A DNA stretch of 64,000 nt from Desulfitobacterium dehalogenans ATCC 51507 (GCF_000243155.2 NC_018017.1:2976001-3040000), one strand, 5' to 3'. Counted from the first letter of the stretch, positions 16,796-23,925 are shown. The notes: generated from the letters alone by a model not told the origin. A program made the numbers and translations.

Positions 16796-16867
16796 AAAAA
16801 TGTCAAATTTCTTTGACATTTTTAGTATAGAGCGCAAAATAATAAATGTCAAGAGTTCTTGACATTT
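16796..16867 (-). promoter_or_regulatory. Promoter with two XRE-type operators for the membrane-protein/XRE cassette
   Basis: Minus strand: TTGACA (16852-16847), 17-base spacer, TATACT (16829-16824). Operator 1 (16844-16867) is the inverted repeat AAATGTCAAGA-GT-TCTTGACATTT covering the -35. Operator 2 (16796-16823) is AAAAATGTCAAA-TTTC-TTTGACATTTTT just after the -10. Both share TGTCAA/TTGACA half-sites. Confidence 0.8.
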
Positions 16868-16944
16868 TAGAAATAGAGTTCTTAACTATTTATTGTTTGA
16901 GAAGTCTTTTTTATGTTTCTGAATATTTCCTGGGCTAACCGCCT

Positions 16945-17053
16945 TTATTCTTTAGCACAGACAAATTTCTTCGCACCAGAGAATACTTCGTCCTGTACGG
17001 ATTTTGCAATGTCATCAAAGAAACCCTTCTTTTGTGATATTCCGTAGTCTATG
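16945..17053 (-). pseudogene. Possible gene remnant (C-terminal peptide without a start)
   Basis: An open frame on the minus strand ends at TAA 16947-16945 and encodes roughly GFFDDIAKSVQDEVFSG then AKKFVCAKE. It has no start codon or ribosome site after the preceding in-frame stop. The GFFDDIAKxV pattern resembles the N-terminal helix of small zinc-ribbon membrane proteins, but the match is weak. It may simply be noncoding sequence. Confidence 0.2.
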
Positions 17054-17068
17054 AGTTAGTCACAGTCC

Positions 17069-17102
17069 GTACCAAATACGAAAGCCCTTTCGTATTTGGT
17101 AC
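17069..17102. repeat. Perfect 16-bp inverted repeat with 2-base spacer
   Basis: GTACCAAATACGAAAG (17069-17084) and CTTTCGTATTTGGTAC (17087-17102) pair exactly around CC. No U-tract follows on either strand, so it is not an ordinary terminator. Confidence 0.75.
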
Positions 17103-17182
17103 AAACATGACTTCACCCGCTTATACATGAATTATAGATTCCCCAATCCCCCTTATATGGGGGGCAGCCGTAGCATCATTCA

Positions 17183-17273
17183 GCTCGTCTCAATCATAAA
17201 AACAATCATCACCATCATCCACTTCGAAACCTGTCCCAGAACGGACAACGTTGTCGCGTTCTGGGACATTCTT
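17183..17273. repeat. Palindromic intergenic repeat, copy 2
   Basis: Same orientation as copy 1 at 16134-16221. The palindrome here is GTCCCAGAACG-GACAAC/GTTGTCGCGTTCTGGGAC (17233-17267), with one base missing from the left arm. Compared with copy 1, TC to AG in the left stem is matched by GA to CT in the right stem, so pairing is kept. Confidence 0.8.
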
Positions 17274-17286
17274 TGTGTACCGGTCC

Positions 17287-17476
17287 TTATTTCTTATAGC
17301 GATAATCCACCTTCACCGGAAACTCGTTGGTTTTCATCCCTTCGTGAATCCAAGTGTCATAGACCATGTACATAGTCTCTTCCCCGGCCGCAGGGACCAT
17401 ACTGATTTTCTTTCACACTATCCGGATAAGGATAAATCCCTTCTCCAGCATAAGTGGGTACCTTGGGCCAGGTGAT
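17287..17476 (-). pseudogene. C-terminal remnant of an unidentified protein, frameshifted
   Basis: Two minus-strand frames join into one plausible protein tail: TWPKVPTYAGEGIYPYP then DSVKENQ, shifting near 17395 to VPAAGEETMYMVYDTW then IHEGMKTNEFPVKVDYRYKK before a TAA at 17289-17287. No start codon fits. The remnant directly follows an ECF sigma factor remnant, so it may be the tail of a cognate anti-sigma gene joined by deletion; this is inference. I do not recognise the family. Confidence 0.4.
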
Positions 17477-17594
17477 AGTCTTTTAGTCTACTATAAGCTA
17501 CATAAAACATCTCCTCTTTATAGAGGGAGTAGAGACGTTCAAGCTTATTTCGGCTTCCCCCTTTGCCAATCGTTTCAACACTTAGCTTCTCTGC
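17463..17594 (-). pseudogene. ECF sigma factor N-terminal remnant
   Basis: The minus-strand frame reads KLERLYSLYKEEMFYVAYS then RLKDYHLAQ, a good match to sigma-70 region 2 of ECF factors (compare Y-K-x-x-M-F-Y-V-A-Y-x-x-L-K-D-Y-x-L-A-x-D). Homology stops after HLAQ, where DAVQE would be expected, and the frame closes soon after. An in-frame TAG (just upstream of 17594) removes the natural start. It is a truncated, inactive copy. Confidence 0.6.
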
Positions 17595-17645
17595 CTAAAT
17601 TGATAATTCCACCTCCATTAAGAGACTTCCTTCCACAAAACCCAA

Positions 17646-17679
17646 AACCTCCCTATACCTTCAATTGTACAGGGAGGTT
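17646..17679 (-). terminator. Hairpin with short U-tract
   Basis: AACCTCCCT (17646-17654) and AGGGAGGTT (17671-17679) pair over 9 bp; the minus-strand continuation is TTTTGGGTTTTG. It lies just after the ParE-like remnant and upstream of the sigma remnant, so it could end the antitoxin transcript. Confidence 0.55.
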
Positions 17680-17712
17680 AATATTTCAGTAGTTTGGCGC
17701 ACGGCCAGGCTC

Positions 17713-17847
17713 TCAATAAAATAACTTCGTGTATTCTGTCCGAGTATCAGCGATATGGTAAATATATATCACATCCATAATCTTACGATAAATCACTGCA
17801 TGCTTTTTAGAAATAACCATCCGATAGCCTTGTTCATTCAACCAATG
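17713..17847 (-). pseudogene. RelE/ParE-type toxin, C-terminal remnant
   Basis: Immediately after the antitoxin stop, and in the same frame, the sequence reads HWLNEQGYRMVISKKHAVIY then RKIMDVIYIYHIADTRTEY and TKLFY before TGA at 17715-17713. The GYR-M-V-x-x-x-x-x-VIY and VYIYHIxxxRxxY pattern is the C-terminal half of ParE/RelE toxins. The N-terminal helices (about 45-50 residues) are missing and there is no start codon. The toxin is therefore decayed by an internal deletion, leaving an orphan antitoxin. Confidence 0.7.
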
Positions 17848-18120
17848 TCATACTTCATCTGCCCGCTCCCTTAATCTTCTTCTGGCTTCTGAAATACTGA
17901 GGGTTTCCGCTCCACTGATTCTTTCCTGTTCTGCCTGTAAAATCCTGGCACGAAGCTGTAAAATCTGTATCTGTTCCCTTTTTTCAAAAGCATCAATACT
18001 CATGAGAACCAAATCTCCCCCGCCATTTTTTGTAATATATATAGGTTCTTTTGTTTCTTTTGCCAGATTTGATATCGTAGAGTATTCATTCCGCAATGCT
18101 GCCGATGGTTTGATTATCAT
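17848..18120 (-). CDS. Phd/YefM family antitoxin
   Basis: A 90-residue antitoxin beginning MIIKPSAALRNEYSTISNLAKE, with the PIYITKNGGGDLVLMSID segment typical of Phd/YefM DNA-binding domains and a charged helical C-terminus rich in Arg and Glu that would wrap the toxin. I chose ATG at 18120, 10 bases after AAGGTG; upstream codons in frame would run into the permease gene region and have no family match. Its toxin partner downstream is truncated, so it may persist only as a repressor or as an anti-addiction relic. Confidence 0.85.
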   Translation of the reverse strand: MIIKPSAALRNEYSTISNLAKETKEPIYITKNGGGDLVLMSIDAFEKREQIQILQLRARILQAEQERISGAETLSISEARRRLRERADEV

Positions 18121-18239
18121 AGTCCACACGCACCTTATATCGTATTTCTGATATAATTTTATCAAGAATATGCAAAATAAAACAAGAGGGTTCAAGGGGG
18201 TAAACCGCATTATGTTGGTCGGAGTGCGGATCAATCCCC

Positions 18240-19274
18240 TCATTTTATCTCAGGTGAAACCAGCCAGAAGTAGATATTACGAATGATAACCCGCAATACT
18301 GCGGCAAAGGGGACCGAAAACAACATCCCCCAAAAGCCGGCGATTTCTCCTCCTGCCAAGAGGGCAAAGATAATCCACAAAGGATGCAGTCCTACACTGT
18401 CTCCCATGAGCTTCGGTGAGATAATACTGCTTTCAAGCTGTTGAACGATAAGGATAACTACGGCAACTTTTAAGGCCATCATGGGGGATTGAATAAGGCC
18501 AAGGAGCACCGAGGGGACGGCACCGATTAAGGGACCAAAATAAGGGATCAAATCAAAGACACCGCAAATCACCCCAATCAGCAAGGCATAATCCATTCCC
18601 ACCAGCTTTACTCCGACACCAGAGAGAATTCCTACAATCAAAGCTACTATAACGTTACCACGGATAAAACTGCGGACAATATGACTAATATCCTGAACTA
18701 CTCTCTGCCAGGCTACCCGCTTGCGCTGAGGAACTATTCTCAAAAATCCTACCCGAAGCCGATTCCAATCTGCCAATAAATAAATGGCTATAACCGGTGA
18801 CAGGATAAAAAGACTCATCGAGGTCAGTGCCTTAGGCAGATTATCCAGAAAGTCTTCCAACCAATGGATAAGGAAGGATTCTCCTTCACCCAAATGTTCA
18901 TCCAATACACTGACCACCTGATTGGGAAGCCCGGTCGCTCTGAAATTGGCCCGGAAATCTTGAATGGCCTGCTCCAGGGTCCGGATGGTTTCCGGCAGTA
19001 CCTGAGTCAGCTTGGATAACTCGATATAAAGTTTAGGAATAACAATAAAGATGAGCAAGGCAAGAGTCAGGAGAATTCCAATAAAAACAAAAGCGATGGA
19101 CATTTTACGTCCAACCCCTCGCCTCACCAAAGCCTCAACCACAGGAGCCAATAAATAGGCTAAGACAAAAGCCAGGATAAAAGGGCCCAATATAGAACGC
19201 ACTGAAAGGATCAGGAGCAATCCTAACAAAATAATACTAATGAGGAAAGCCCAGCGCCATTTTTCCTTCTTCAT
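18240..19274 (-). CDS. AI-2E family transporter (PerM/YtvI-like)
   Basis: A 344-residue polytopic membrane protein with about eight helices. Landmarks are GPFILAFVLAYLLAPVVEAL near the N-terminus, FILSPVIAIYLLADW (about residues 175-190), and the conserved QQLESSIISPKLMGDSVGLHPLWIIFALLAGG block (about residues 280-312). Members transport diverse small solutes or ions; the AI-2 name comes from one E. coli protein and should not be taken as substrate. ATG at 19274 follows GGAGG by 7 bases. It lies just after a terminator that isolates it from the PRC-barrel cluster. Confidence 0.88.
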   Translation of the reverse strand: MKKEKWRWAFLISIILLGLLLILSVRSILGPFILAFVLAYLLAPVVEALVRRGVGRKMSIAFVFIGILLTLALLIFIVIPKLYIELSKLTQVLPETIRTLEQAIQDFRANFRATGLPNQVVSVLDEHLGEGESFLIHWLEDFLDNLPKALTSMSLFILSPVIAIYLLADWNRLRVGFLRIVPQRKRVAWQRVVQDISHIVRSFIRGNVIVALIVGILSGVGVKLVGMDYALLIGVICGVFDLIPYFGPLIGAVPSVLLGLIQSPMMALKVAVVILIVQQLESSIISPKLMGDSVGLHPLWIIFALLAGGEIAGFWGMLFSVPFAAVLRVIIRNIYFWLVSPEIK

Positions 19275-19342
19275 AGTTTCCTCCAACCCTCTTTTGAGAT
19301 TGTCTTACCCCGTTCCGAAAGGTTTTATACCCTAAATGCAAA

Positions 19343-19381
19343 AAGAGCGTAAACCGGCTTTCAATCCGTTCTTACGCTCTT
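19343..19381 (-). terminator. Terminator of the PRC-barrel/zinc-ribbon/YtxH-like unit
   Basis: AAGAGCGTAA (19343-19352) pairs with TTACGCTCTT (19372-19381); a 5-U tract follows on the minus strand. Confidence 0.85.
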
Positions 19382-19430
19382 ATCTTTCCAAGAAACACAT
19401 GATTTTCTTTGTTGATACTGTGGAGAGAGA

Positions 19431-19562
19431 CTAGAATTTCATCATCTTCATACCCTTACGCATCGCAGACATAGCTTTATTCTTTGGACGCATCATATAA
19501 CCGACGGTCATCCCAAGGATACTACCTGCTACAATTCCTCCAATAACTTGTCCTGACCTCAA
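19431..19562 (-). CDS. Small glycine-rich membrane protein (YtxH-like)
   Basis: A 43-residue peptide beginning at TTG 19562, 7 bases after AAGGGAGGG. It has a single glycine-rich hydrophobic helix (GGIVAGSILGMTVGYMM) followed by a basic tail rich in Met and Lys ending GMKMMKF. This resembles the start of YtxH-type proteins, which have such a helix and a longer charged C-terminus, so it may be a short relative. It is third in a unit after the PRC-barrel and zinc-ribbon genes. Confidence 0.6.
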   Translation of the reverse strand: MRSGQVIGGIVAGSILGMTVGYMMRPKNKAMSAMRKGMKMMKF

Positions 19563-19584
19563 GGTATATCCCTCCCTTATTTCT

Positions 19585-19779
19585 TTACTCCAGTACAGCC
19601 TCACTGAGCTCTTCGTTGATTGCCGGATCATTCCACGCTACTAAAGAACCGTCTTCAGCTAAATCATAGATAACGACTTTGTCCGTAGAGCTGGTAAATT
19701 CCACACAGCAATCCCAACAATAAAACTGACCCACTCCTACCTTACCGATAGCGCGACCACTACAAACTGGACAATTCAT
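19585..19779 (-). CDS. Small zinc-ribbon protein
   Basis: A 64-residue protein with two CxxC motifs, CPVCSG (residues 3-8) and CWDCCVEF (about residues 21-28), which should form one zinc ribbon, followed by a short acidic tail containing the segment YDLAEDGSLVAW. Its ATG overlaps the end of the PRC-barrel gene by 4 bases, so the two are coupled. Orthologues appear as unnamed proteins in Clostridia; function is unknown. Confidence 0.75.
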   Translation of the reverse strand: MNCPVCSGRAIGKVGVGQFYCWDCCVEFTSSTDKVVIYDLAEDGSLVAWNDPAINEELSEAVLE

Positions 19780-20270
19780 GATAGTGAACCCCCTTCATTT
19801 CCCTGGTCCCAGGGGGATACCTGGTCTTCAACGATTAAGACATCTTTCCCATCTACCATTACGTCCGCTTGCAGAATTGCGCCACGGCCATCCATAAGAT
19901 CGGAAAAAAGGCCGTCCGAAACTTCGAAACCCACAATGTTCTCTGCTGAATCATCAAGAAAGACATCCTCAATCGTGCCCTTTGCTTCCCCGCCTTGGGT
20001 AAAAACTTGATTGCCAACTTTTTGCGACCATTTAATCCCTTGAATTTTTTGAACCACATGGTCTCTCACAGTTAAGGCATCTTTACCAACAGCAGCTACA
20101 ACTTCTCGCGGCAAACCCTTTTCGGAGTGAAAAATGTGAGCGTTTTCCAAGAGAATACCGCTAATTTTCCTGCTGCTTTCATCGAAAACCACATCCTTTA
20201 CCCAGCCAATCTGGTTTCCGTTTTTTAAACATAATACAGGTAAACCAACGATTTCCCGTGCTCGTCGCAT
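19776..20270 (-). CDS. PRC-barrel domain protein
   Basis: 164 residues with two PRC-barrel-like repeats. Repeat 1 (about residues 5-75) contains IVGLPVLCLKNGNQIGWVKDVVFD and SGILLEN; repeat 2 (about residues 80-150) contains GNQVFTQGGEAKGTIEDVFLD and IVGFEVSDGL. Tandem PRC-barrel proteins of this size occur in spore formers next to ribonuclease or tRNA-modification genes. No catalytic motif is visible. ATG follows GGGAGGGG by about 7 bases. It heads a three-gene unit of small proteins. Confidence 0.82.
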   Translation of the reverse strand: MRRAREIVGLPVLCLKNGNQIGWVKDVVFDESSRKISGILLENAHIFHSEKGLPREVVAAVGKDALTVRDHVVQKIQGIKWSQKVGNQVFTQGGEAKGTIEDVFLDDSAENIVGFEVSDGLFSDLMDGRGAILQADVMVDGKDVLIVEDQVSPWDQGNEGGSLS

Positions 20271-20338
20271 TTTTCCCCTCCCTTCGAAACTTTTATGGTT
20301 CTATGATACTATGCCCAGTATTTTACTTGCCCATTCAT

Positions 20339-21466
20339 TCACTTATAAAAAGATCCTGTGATAATTTTGCCGCCACCGATGACAAGATCCTCTTGATAAA
20401 AGACCACGGCTTGTCCTGGAGTAATAGCACGTTGAGGGGTGCCAAATTCCACCCGCACCACCGGACCGATGGCTCCGGGCAGTGTTTCAAAATCCTTTAA
20501 AGGAATAATCTTCGCTTCAGCGAGAGGTGCTTTATAACGAATTTTTGCCTGAACATCCAAGGGACCCTCCAGGTCAGGAATGGCTATCCAATTTAAGTCC
20601 GTAGCCAGAAGAGAAGGTGCATAAACCTCTTGATCCTCACCTAAGATCACTTCATTGCTTTCTACATTAAAGCCGAGAACAAACATGGGTTTACCAAAGG
20701 TTACCCCCAAACCTTTCCGTTGGCCGACGGTATAGTTGACCAAGCCCTGATGCCTTCCCAGAATATTCCCCTTCTGGTCAACAAAATTGCCGGGCTTAAT
20801 CTTCCCCGGTGACCGCTCACGAATGAAAGAGACATAATCGTCATCTGGAATAAAACATATTTCCTGGCTATCAGGCTTCCGGGAGACCCGAAGTAGTCCT
20901 CGTTCCGCAGCCATCTCGCGGATGTGCTCTTTCTTATAGTCTGCCAGGGGAAACAGAGTGTGCTTGAGCTGGTCTTGACTCAAAGTATAGAGCATATAGG
21001 TTTGGTCCTTCCAGACGTCCACCGGTCGGCTCATGAGGTAGCGTCCGCTCTGGGGATCCTGGAGGACTTTAGCATAATGACCTGTGGCCAGATAATCGGC
21101 CCCCAAAGCCCGTGCTTTCCTCAGAAACTCTCCCCAGCGCACTACCCGGTTGCACATGGTACATGGATTCGGTGTTTCACCACTGAGGTAGGCGTTCGTA
21201 AAATAATCGATGACATTTTCCTCAAAGATAGTGCGAAAGTTCAGTACATAATGAGGTATACCTAGTTGGTGGGCTACCCGCCGGGCATCATCTATGGCTG
21301 TAATGGAACAGCACCCTCCAACATCATCCGGACCTCCGGAGGGCATGGTTTGGAGGGTTATCCCGATGACCTCATATCCTTCTTCCTTAAGCAAAGCGGC
21401 GGCCATGGAACTGTCCACGCCGCCGCTCATACCGACCACTACCTTTTTCTTTTCGGTAAGCGTCAT
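20339..21466 (-). CDS. mnmA: tRNA-specific 2-thiouridylase MnmA
   Basis: Makes 2-thiouridine at wobble U34 of Lys, Glu and Gln tRNAs using sulfur passed from cysteine desulfurase. The 375-residue protein has the PP-loop VGMSGGVDSSMAAALL (about residues 12-27), the catalytic Cys pair in NPCTMCNR (about residue 100) and SQEICFIPDDDY (about residue 200). It follows iscU by 10 bases, so the sulfur donor genes and the user are in one operon, an arrangement known in many Firmicutes. Confidence 0.96.
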   Translation of the reverse strand: MTLTEKKKVVVGMSGGVDSSMAAALLKEEGYEVIGITLQTMPSGGPDDVGGCCSITAIDDARRVAHQLGIPHYVLNFRTIFEENVIDYFTNAYLSGETPNPCTMCNRVVRWGEFLRKARALGADYLATGHYAKVLQDPQSGRYLMSRPVDVWKDQTYMLYTLSQDQLKHTLFPLADYKKEHIREMAAERGLLRVSRKPDSQEICFIPDDDYVSFIRERSPGKIKPGNFVDQKGNILGRHQGLVNYTVGQRKGLGVTFGKPMFVLGFNVESNEVILGEDQEVYAPSLLATDLNWIAIPDLEGPLDVQAKIRYKAPLAEAKIIPLKDFETLPGAIGPVVRVEFGTPQRAITPGQAVVFYQEDLVIGGGKIITGSFYK

Positions 21467-21476
21467 TTCCTCATCC

Positions 21477-21851
21477 CTATACCTTTAAAGTTTTCTGATG
21501 ATAATCTTTAATAGCTTCGTGCAGTGCATCAGCAGCTAAGTTAGAGCAATGCATCTTAGCTGGGGGAAGTCCGTCAAGGGCTTCGGCAACAGCAGCATTT
21601 GTAATTTTGAGAGCCTCTTCTATCGTCTTGCCTTTAACCATTTCCGTGACCATGCTGCTGGTAGCTACAGCGGCTCCACAGCCAAAGGTCTTAAATTTAA
21701 CGTCTTTTATAATATCTCCATCAACATCTAAATAAATACGCATAATATCGCCACATTTAGCGTTACCCACTTCACCGACACCGTCAGGATTTTCAATCTC
21801 ACCCACATTACGGGGATTCATAAAATGATCCATTACTTTTTCTGTATACAT
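21477..21851 (-). CDS. iscU: Iron-sulfur cluster scaffold protein, NifU N-terminal/IscU type
   Basis: A 124-residue scaffold on which Fe-S clusters are built. It starts MYTEKVMDHFMNPRNVGEI and holds the three ligand Cys in NAKCGDIMRIY (about residue 33), TFGCGAAVATSS (about residue 58) and MHCSNLAADALHEAI (about residue 101). The Asp after the first Cys is the usual position for cluster release. It lies 15 bases after iscS and 10 bases before mnmA. The NifU-like N-terminus is used here alone; there is no C-terminal NifU domain. Confidence 0.93.
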   Translation of the reverse strand: MYTEKVMDHFMNPRNVGEIENPDGVGEVGNAKCGDIMRIYLDVDGDIIKDVKFKTFGCGAAVATSSMVTEMVKGKTIEEALKITNAAVAEALDGLPPAKMHCSNLAADALHEAIKDYHQKTLKV

Positions 21852-21866
21852 ATCTCTTCACTCCTT

Positions 21867-23066
21867 TTATTGCGCTTTTGCCTGACTGCATTTGCTATGT
21901 TTGGCCTGGTCGTAGAGCGGAGACATCATCCGCAGCCGTTCTACGATTTTTGGTAATTGTTCTAAGACATAATCCACATCTTCCTCCGTATTCTGACGTC
22001 CGAAGGAGAACCGCAAGGAACCATGAGCAATTTCGTGAGTCAATCCCATGGCCAGCAAGACATGAGAGGGATCTAAAGATCCGGAGGTGCAGGCTGAGCC
22101 GCTGGAAGCAGCAATGCCCATCATATCAAGGCTTAAAAGAAGTGCTTCACCTTCAATGAATTGAATGCTGACATTCAAAATACCAGGGAGGCGTTTCTCT
22201 CCTTGAGGTCCATTCAATTTCACGTAATCTATCTTTTCCATAATGCCTTCGAGAAGCTTGTCTCTTAGCTTGGCTTCCCGGGCAGCTTCCTCTTCCATCC
22301 GCTGAGCAGCTATCTCACAGGCTTTGCCGAAACCGATGATTCCAGGAGTGTTTTCTGTACCGGAACGGCGTTTCTTCTCTTGGCCACCGCCATAGATGCG
22401 GGGAATAACCCGGACACCTTTGCGGATGTAAAGAGCTCCTACCCCTTTCGGTCCATAAATCTTGTGGCTTGATACGGTCATCAGGTCCACATTCATAGCT
22501 ACCACATCGATGGGAATCTTGCCAAAGGATTGTACCGCATCCACATGGAAGACAATCCCTTTATCCCGAGCTAACTTCCCGATCTCAGCAATAGGCTGAA
22601 TGGTTCCCACTTCGTTATTGGCGTGCATGATCGTAATCAATATCGTATCGGGTCGAATGGCCTTTTCAACATCTTCAACAGCGATAAGTCCTTCTTCATC
22701 CACCGGAACAATGGTGAGCTCATAGCCATTCTTCTCAAGGAATTCACAGGTCTCCAGGACAGCGTGGTGTTCAACAGCTGAAGTGATGATATGTTTTCCT
22801 TTTTTGCTCTGAGCTTCAGCCGTTCCGATTATGGCAAGGTTATCTGCCTCTGTGCCGCCGCTGGTAAAGGTGATTTCTGTAGGTTGTGCACCCAGAAGCT
22901 TGGCAACAGACTCTCTGGCGTTCTCCAAGGCTGCTTTGGCGTCCCGTCCAAAGCTGTGAACACTGGAGGGATTTCCATATTTCTCTGTGTAATAAGTCAT
23001 CATGAGCTTAGCAACTTCAGGATCGACTGGAGTTGTCGCGCTATGGTCAAGGTATACTCTGCGCAT
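21867..23066 (-). CDS. iscS: Cysteine desulfurase (IscS/NifS)
   Basis: Removes sulfur from cysteine for Fe-S clusters and tRNA thiolation. About 399 residues from ATG 23066, which follows AGGAGG by 7 bases; a frame open to 23105 lacks a ribosome site. MRRVYLDHSATTPVDPEV starts the protein, the PLP Lys lies in VSSHKIYGPKG (about residue 203), and the active-site Cys is in GSACTSGSLDPSHVL (about residue 327). It sits between the Rrf2 regulator and iscU. The C-terminal tail KHSKCSQAKAQ contains an extra Cys. Confidence 0.95.
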   Translation of the reverse strand: MRRVYLDHSATTPVDPEVAKLMMTYYTEKYGNPSSVHSFGRDAKAALENARESVAKLLGAQPTEITFTSGGTEADNLAIIGTAEAQSKKGKHIITSAVEHHAVLETCEFLEKNGYELTIVPVDEEGLIAVEDVEKAIRPDTILITIMHANNEVGTIQPIAEIGKLARDKGIVFHVDAVQSFGKIPIDVVAMNVDLMTVSSHKIYGPKGVGALYIRKGVRVIPRIYGGGQEKKRRSGTENTPGIIGFGKACEIAAQRMEEEAAREAKLRDKLLEGIMEKIDYVKLNGPQGEKRLPGILNVSIQFIEGEALLLSLDMMGIAASSGSACTSGSLDPSHVLLAMGLTHEIAHGSLRFSFGRQNTEEDVDYVLEQLPKIVERLRMMSPLYDQAKHSKCSQAKAQ

Positions 23067-23125
23067 TGTGGTTCCTCCTAGTAACTTGATTAATGGATTA
23101 TTCACTGATTAAAATGCAAGCTTCA

Positions 23126-23566
23126 TTATCCGGAGTCTGCAATTGTACTCATGGTCTGAGGATCTTTAACCAGGTCGGCCAAGCTGATGGAATCCAAGAC
23201 ATCTTCAATAGGGTCACGAACCTTCTCCCGAATGGTCCGCGTCACACAATAATCCGACTTCTGACAGCATTCAGGATCTCCATTGGCTTCACACTCTACC
23301 GGTGCTATCGGTCCTTCTAAAACCCTAATAATATCGCCAATTCTAATTTTTTCTGCTTTCTTACCCAAGACATATCCACCTTGTGCTCCTCGAATGCTTT
23401 TCACTAATCCGGCTTTGCGAAGTCCGGAAATCAGTTGCTCGAGATAGTGCTCAGACAATCCTTGTCGATCAGCTATACTTTTTAGGGAGATCGGCCCTTC
23501 GCCTGAATTTAAAGCTAGATCAACCATGGCCGTGAGACCATAGCGGCCTTTCGTAGAAAGCTTCAA
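23126..23566 (-). CDS. Rrf2 family regulator (IscR-like)
   Basis: About 146 residues from TTG 23566, 8 bases after AAGGAG. The N-terminal winged HTH begins KLSTKGRYGLTAMVDLAL and includes LSEHYLEQLISGLRKAGLV and RGAQGGYVLGK. Three Cys in ECEANGDPECCQKSDYC (about residues 96-112) match the [2Fe-2S]-binding region of IscR, with one extra Cys. It is first in the iscR-iscS-iscU-mnmA operon and probably senses Fe-S status. CymR is an alternative, but it lacks this Cys cluster. An inverted repeat over its own -35 is a likely operator. Confidence 0.88.
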   Translation of the reverse strand: MKLSTKGRYGLTAMVDLALNSGEGPISLKSIADRQGLSEHYLEQLISGLRKAGLVKSIRGAQGGYVLGKKAEKIRIGDIIRVLEGPIAPVECEANGDPECCQKSDYCVTRTIREKVRDPIEDVLDSISLADLVKDPQTMSTIADSG

Positions 23567-23632
23567 ACCCCCCACTCCTTTTCAGTAATTCTATCGTCCA
23601 CTAAGTAATATGAAACATCTCTTTTTATGGAT

Positions 23633-23673
23633 ATCTTACAAAAACACTCGGGATTTGTCAAGACAATCCCGAG
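23633..23673 (-). promoter_or_regulatory. Promoter and candidate operator of the isc operon
   Basis: Minus strand TTGACA (23661-23656), 17-base spacer, TAAGAT (23638-23633). The -35 lies in the centre of an imperfect inverted repeat CTCGGGATTTGTC/GACAATCCCGAG (23647-23673), a plausible Rrf2 binding site. Confidence 0.75.
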
Positions 23674-23925
23674 CAAATTGCTCAGATTTTTTTATGAAAT
23701 ATCATTGGTTTCTAGTGCTTTTCTTCGTTTACCTATATATTTCCATATGACCATCAACGGCCCTTATGATATATCTCTATTTTGATTATAATGAGTTGTA
23801 GAGGTTTTCTTAATGTACTGCTTATTCACGGTTCTTTGCTTCAATTAAGAAACAAAGTATACTAGGGTTAGGTCAAATCTCTATCTTCTCATCGTTAATG
23901 CCTTTTCAGAAAGGAATTGTTTCAT

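Noticed and set aside
16134-17273. Could the paired repeats be part of a CRISPR array?
   Set aside because: Only two copies, about 1 kb apart, with no regular spacers and no cas genes nearby.
17127-17692. Overlapping plus-strand frames across the repeat and pseudogene region
   Set aside because: They run through the palindromic repeat and opposite the sigma remnant; none has a ribosome site, and the minus strand gives recognisable protein remnants.
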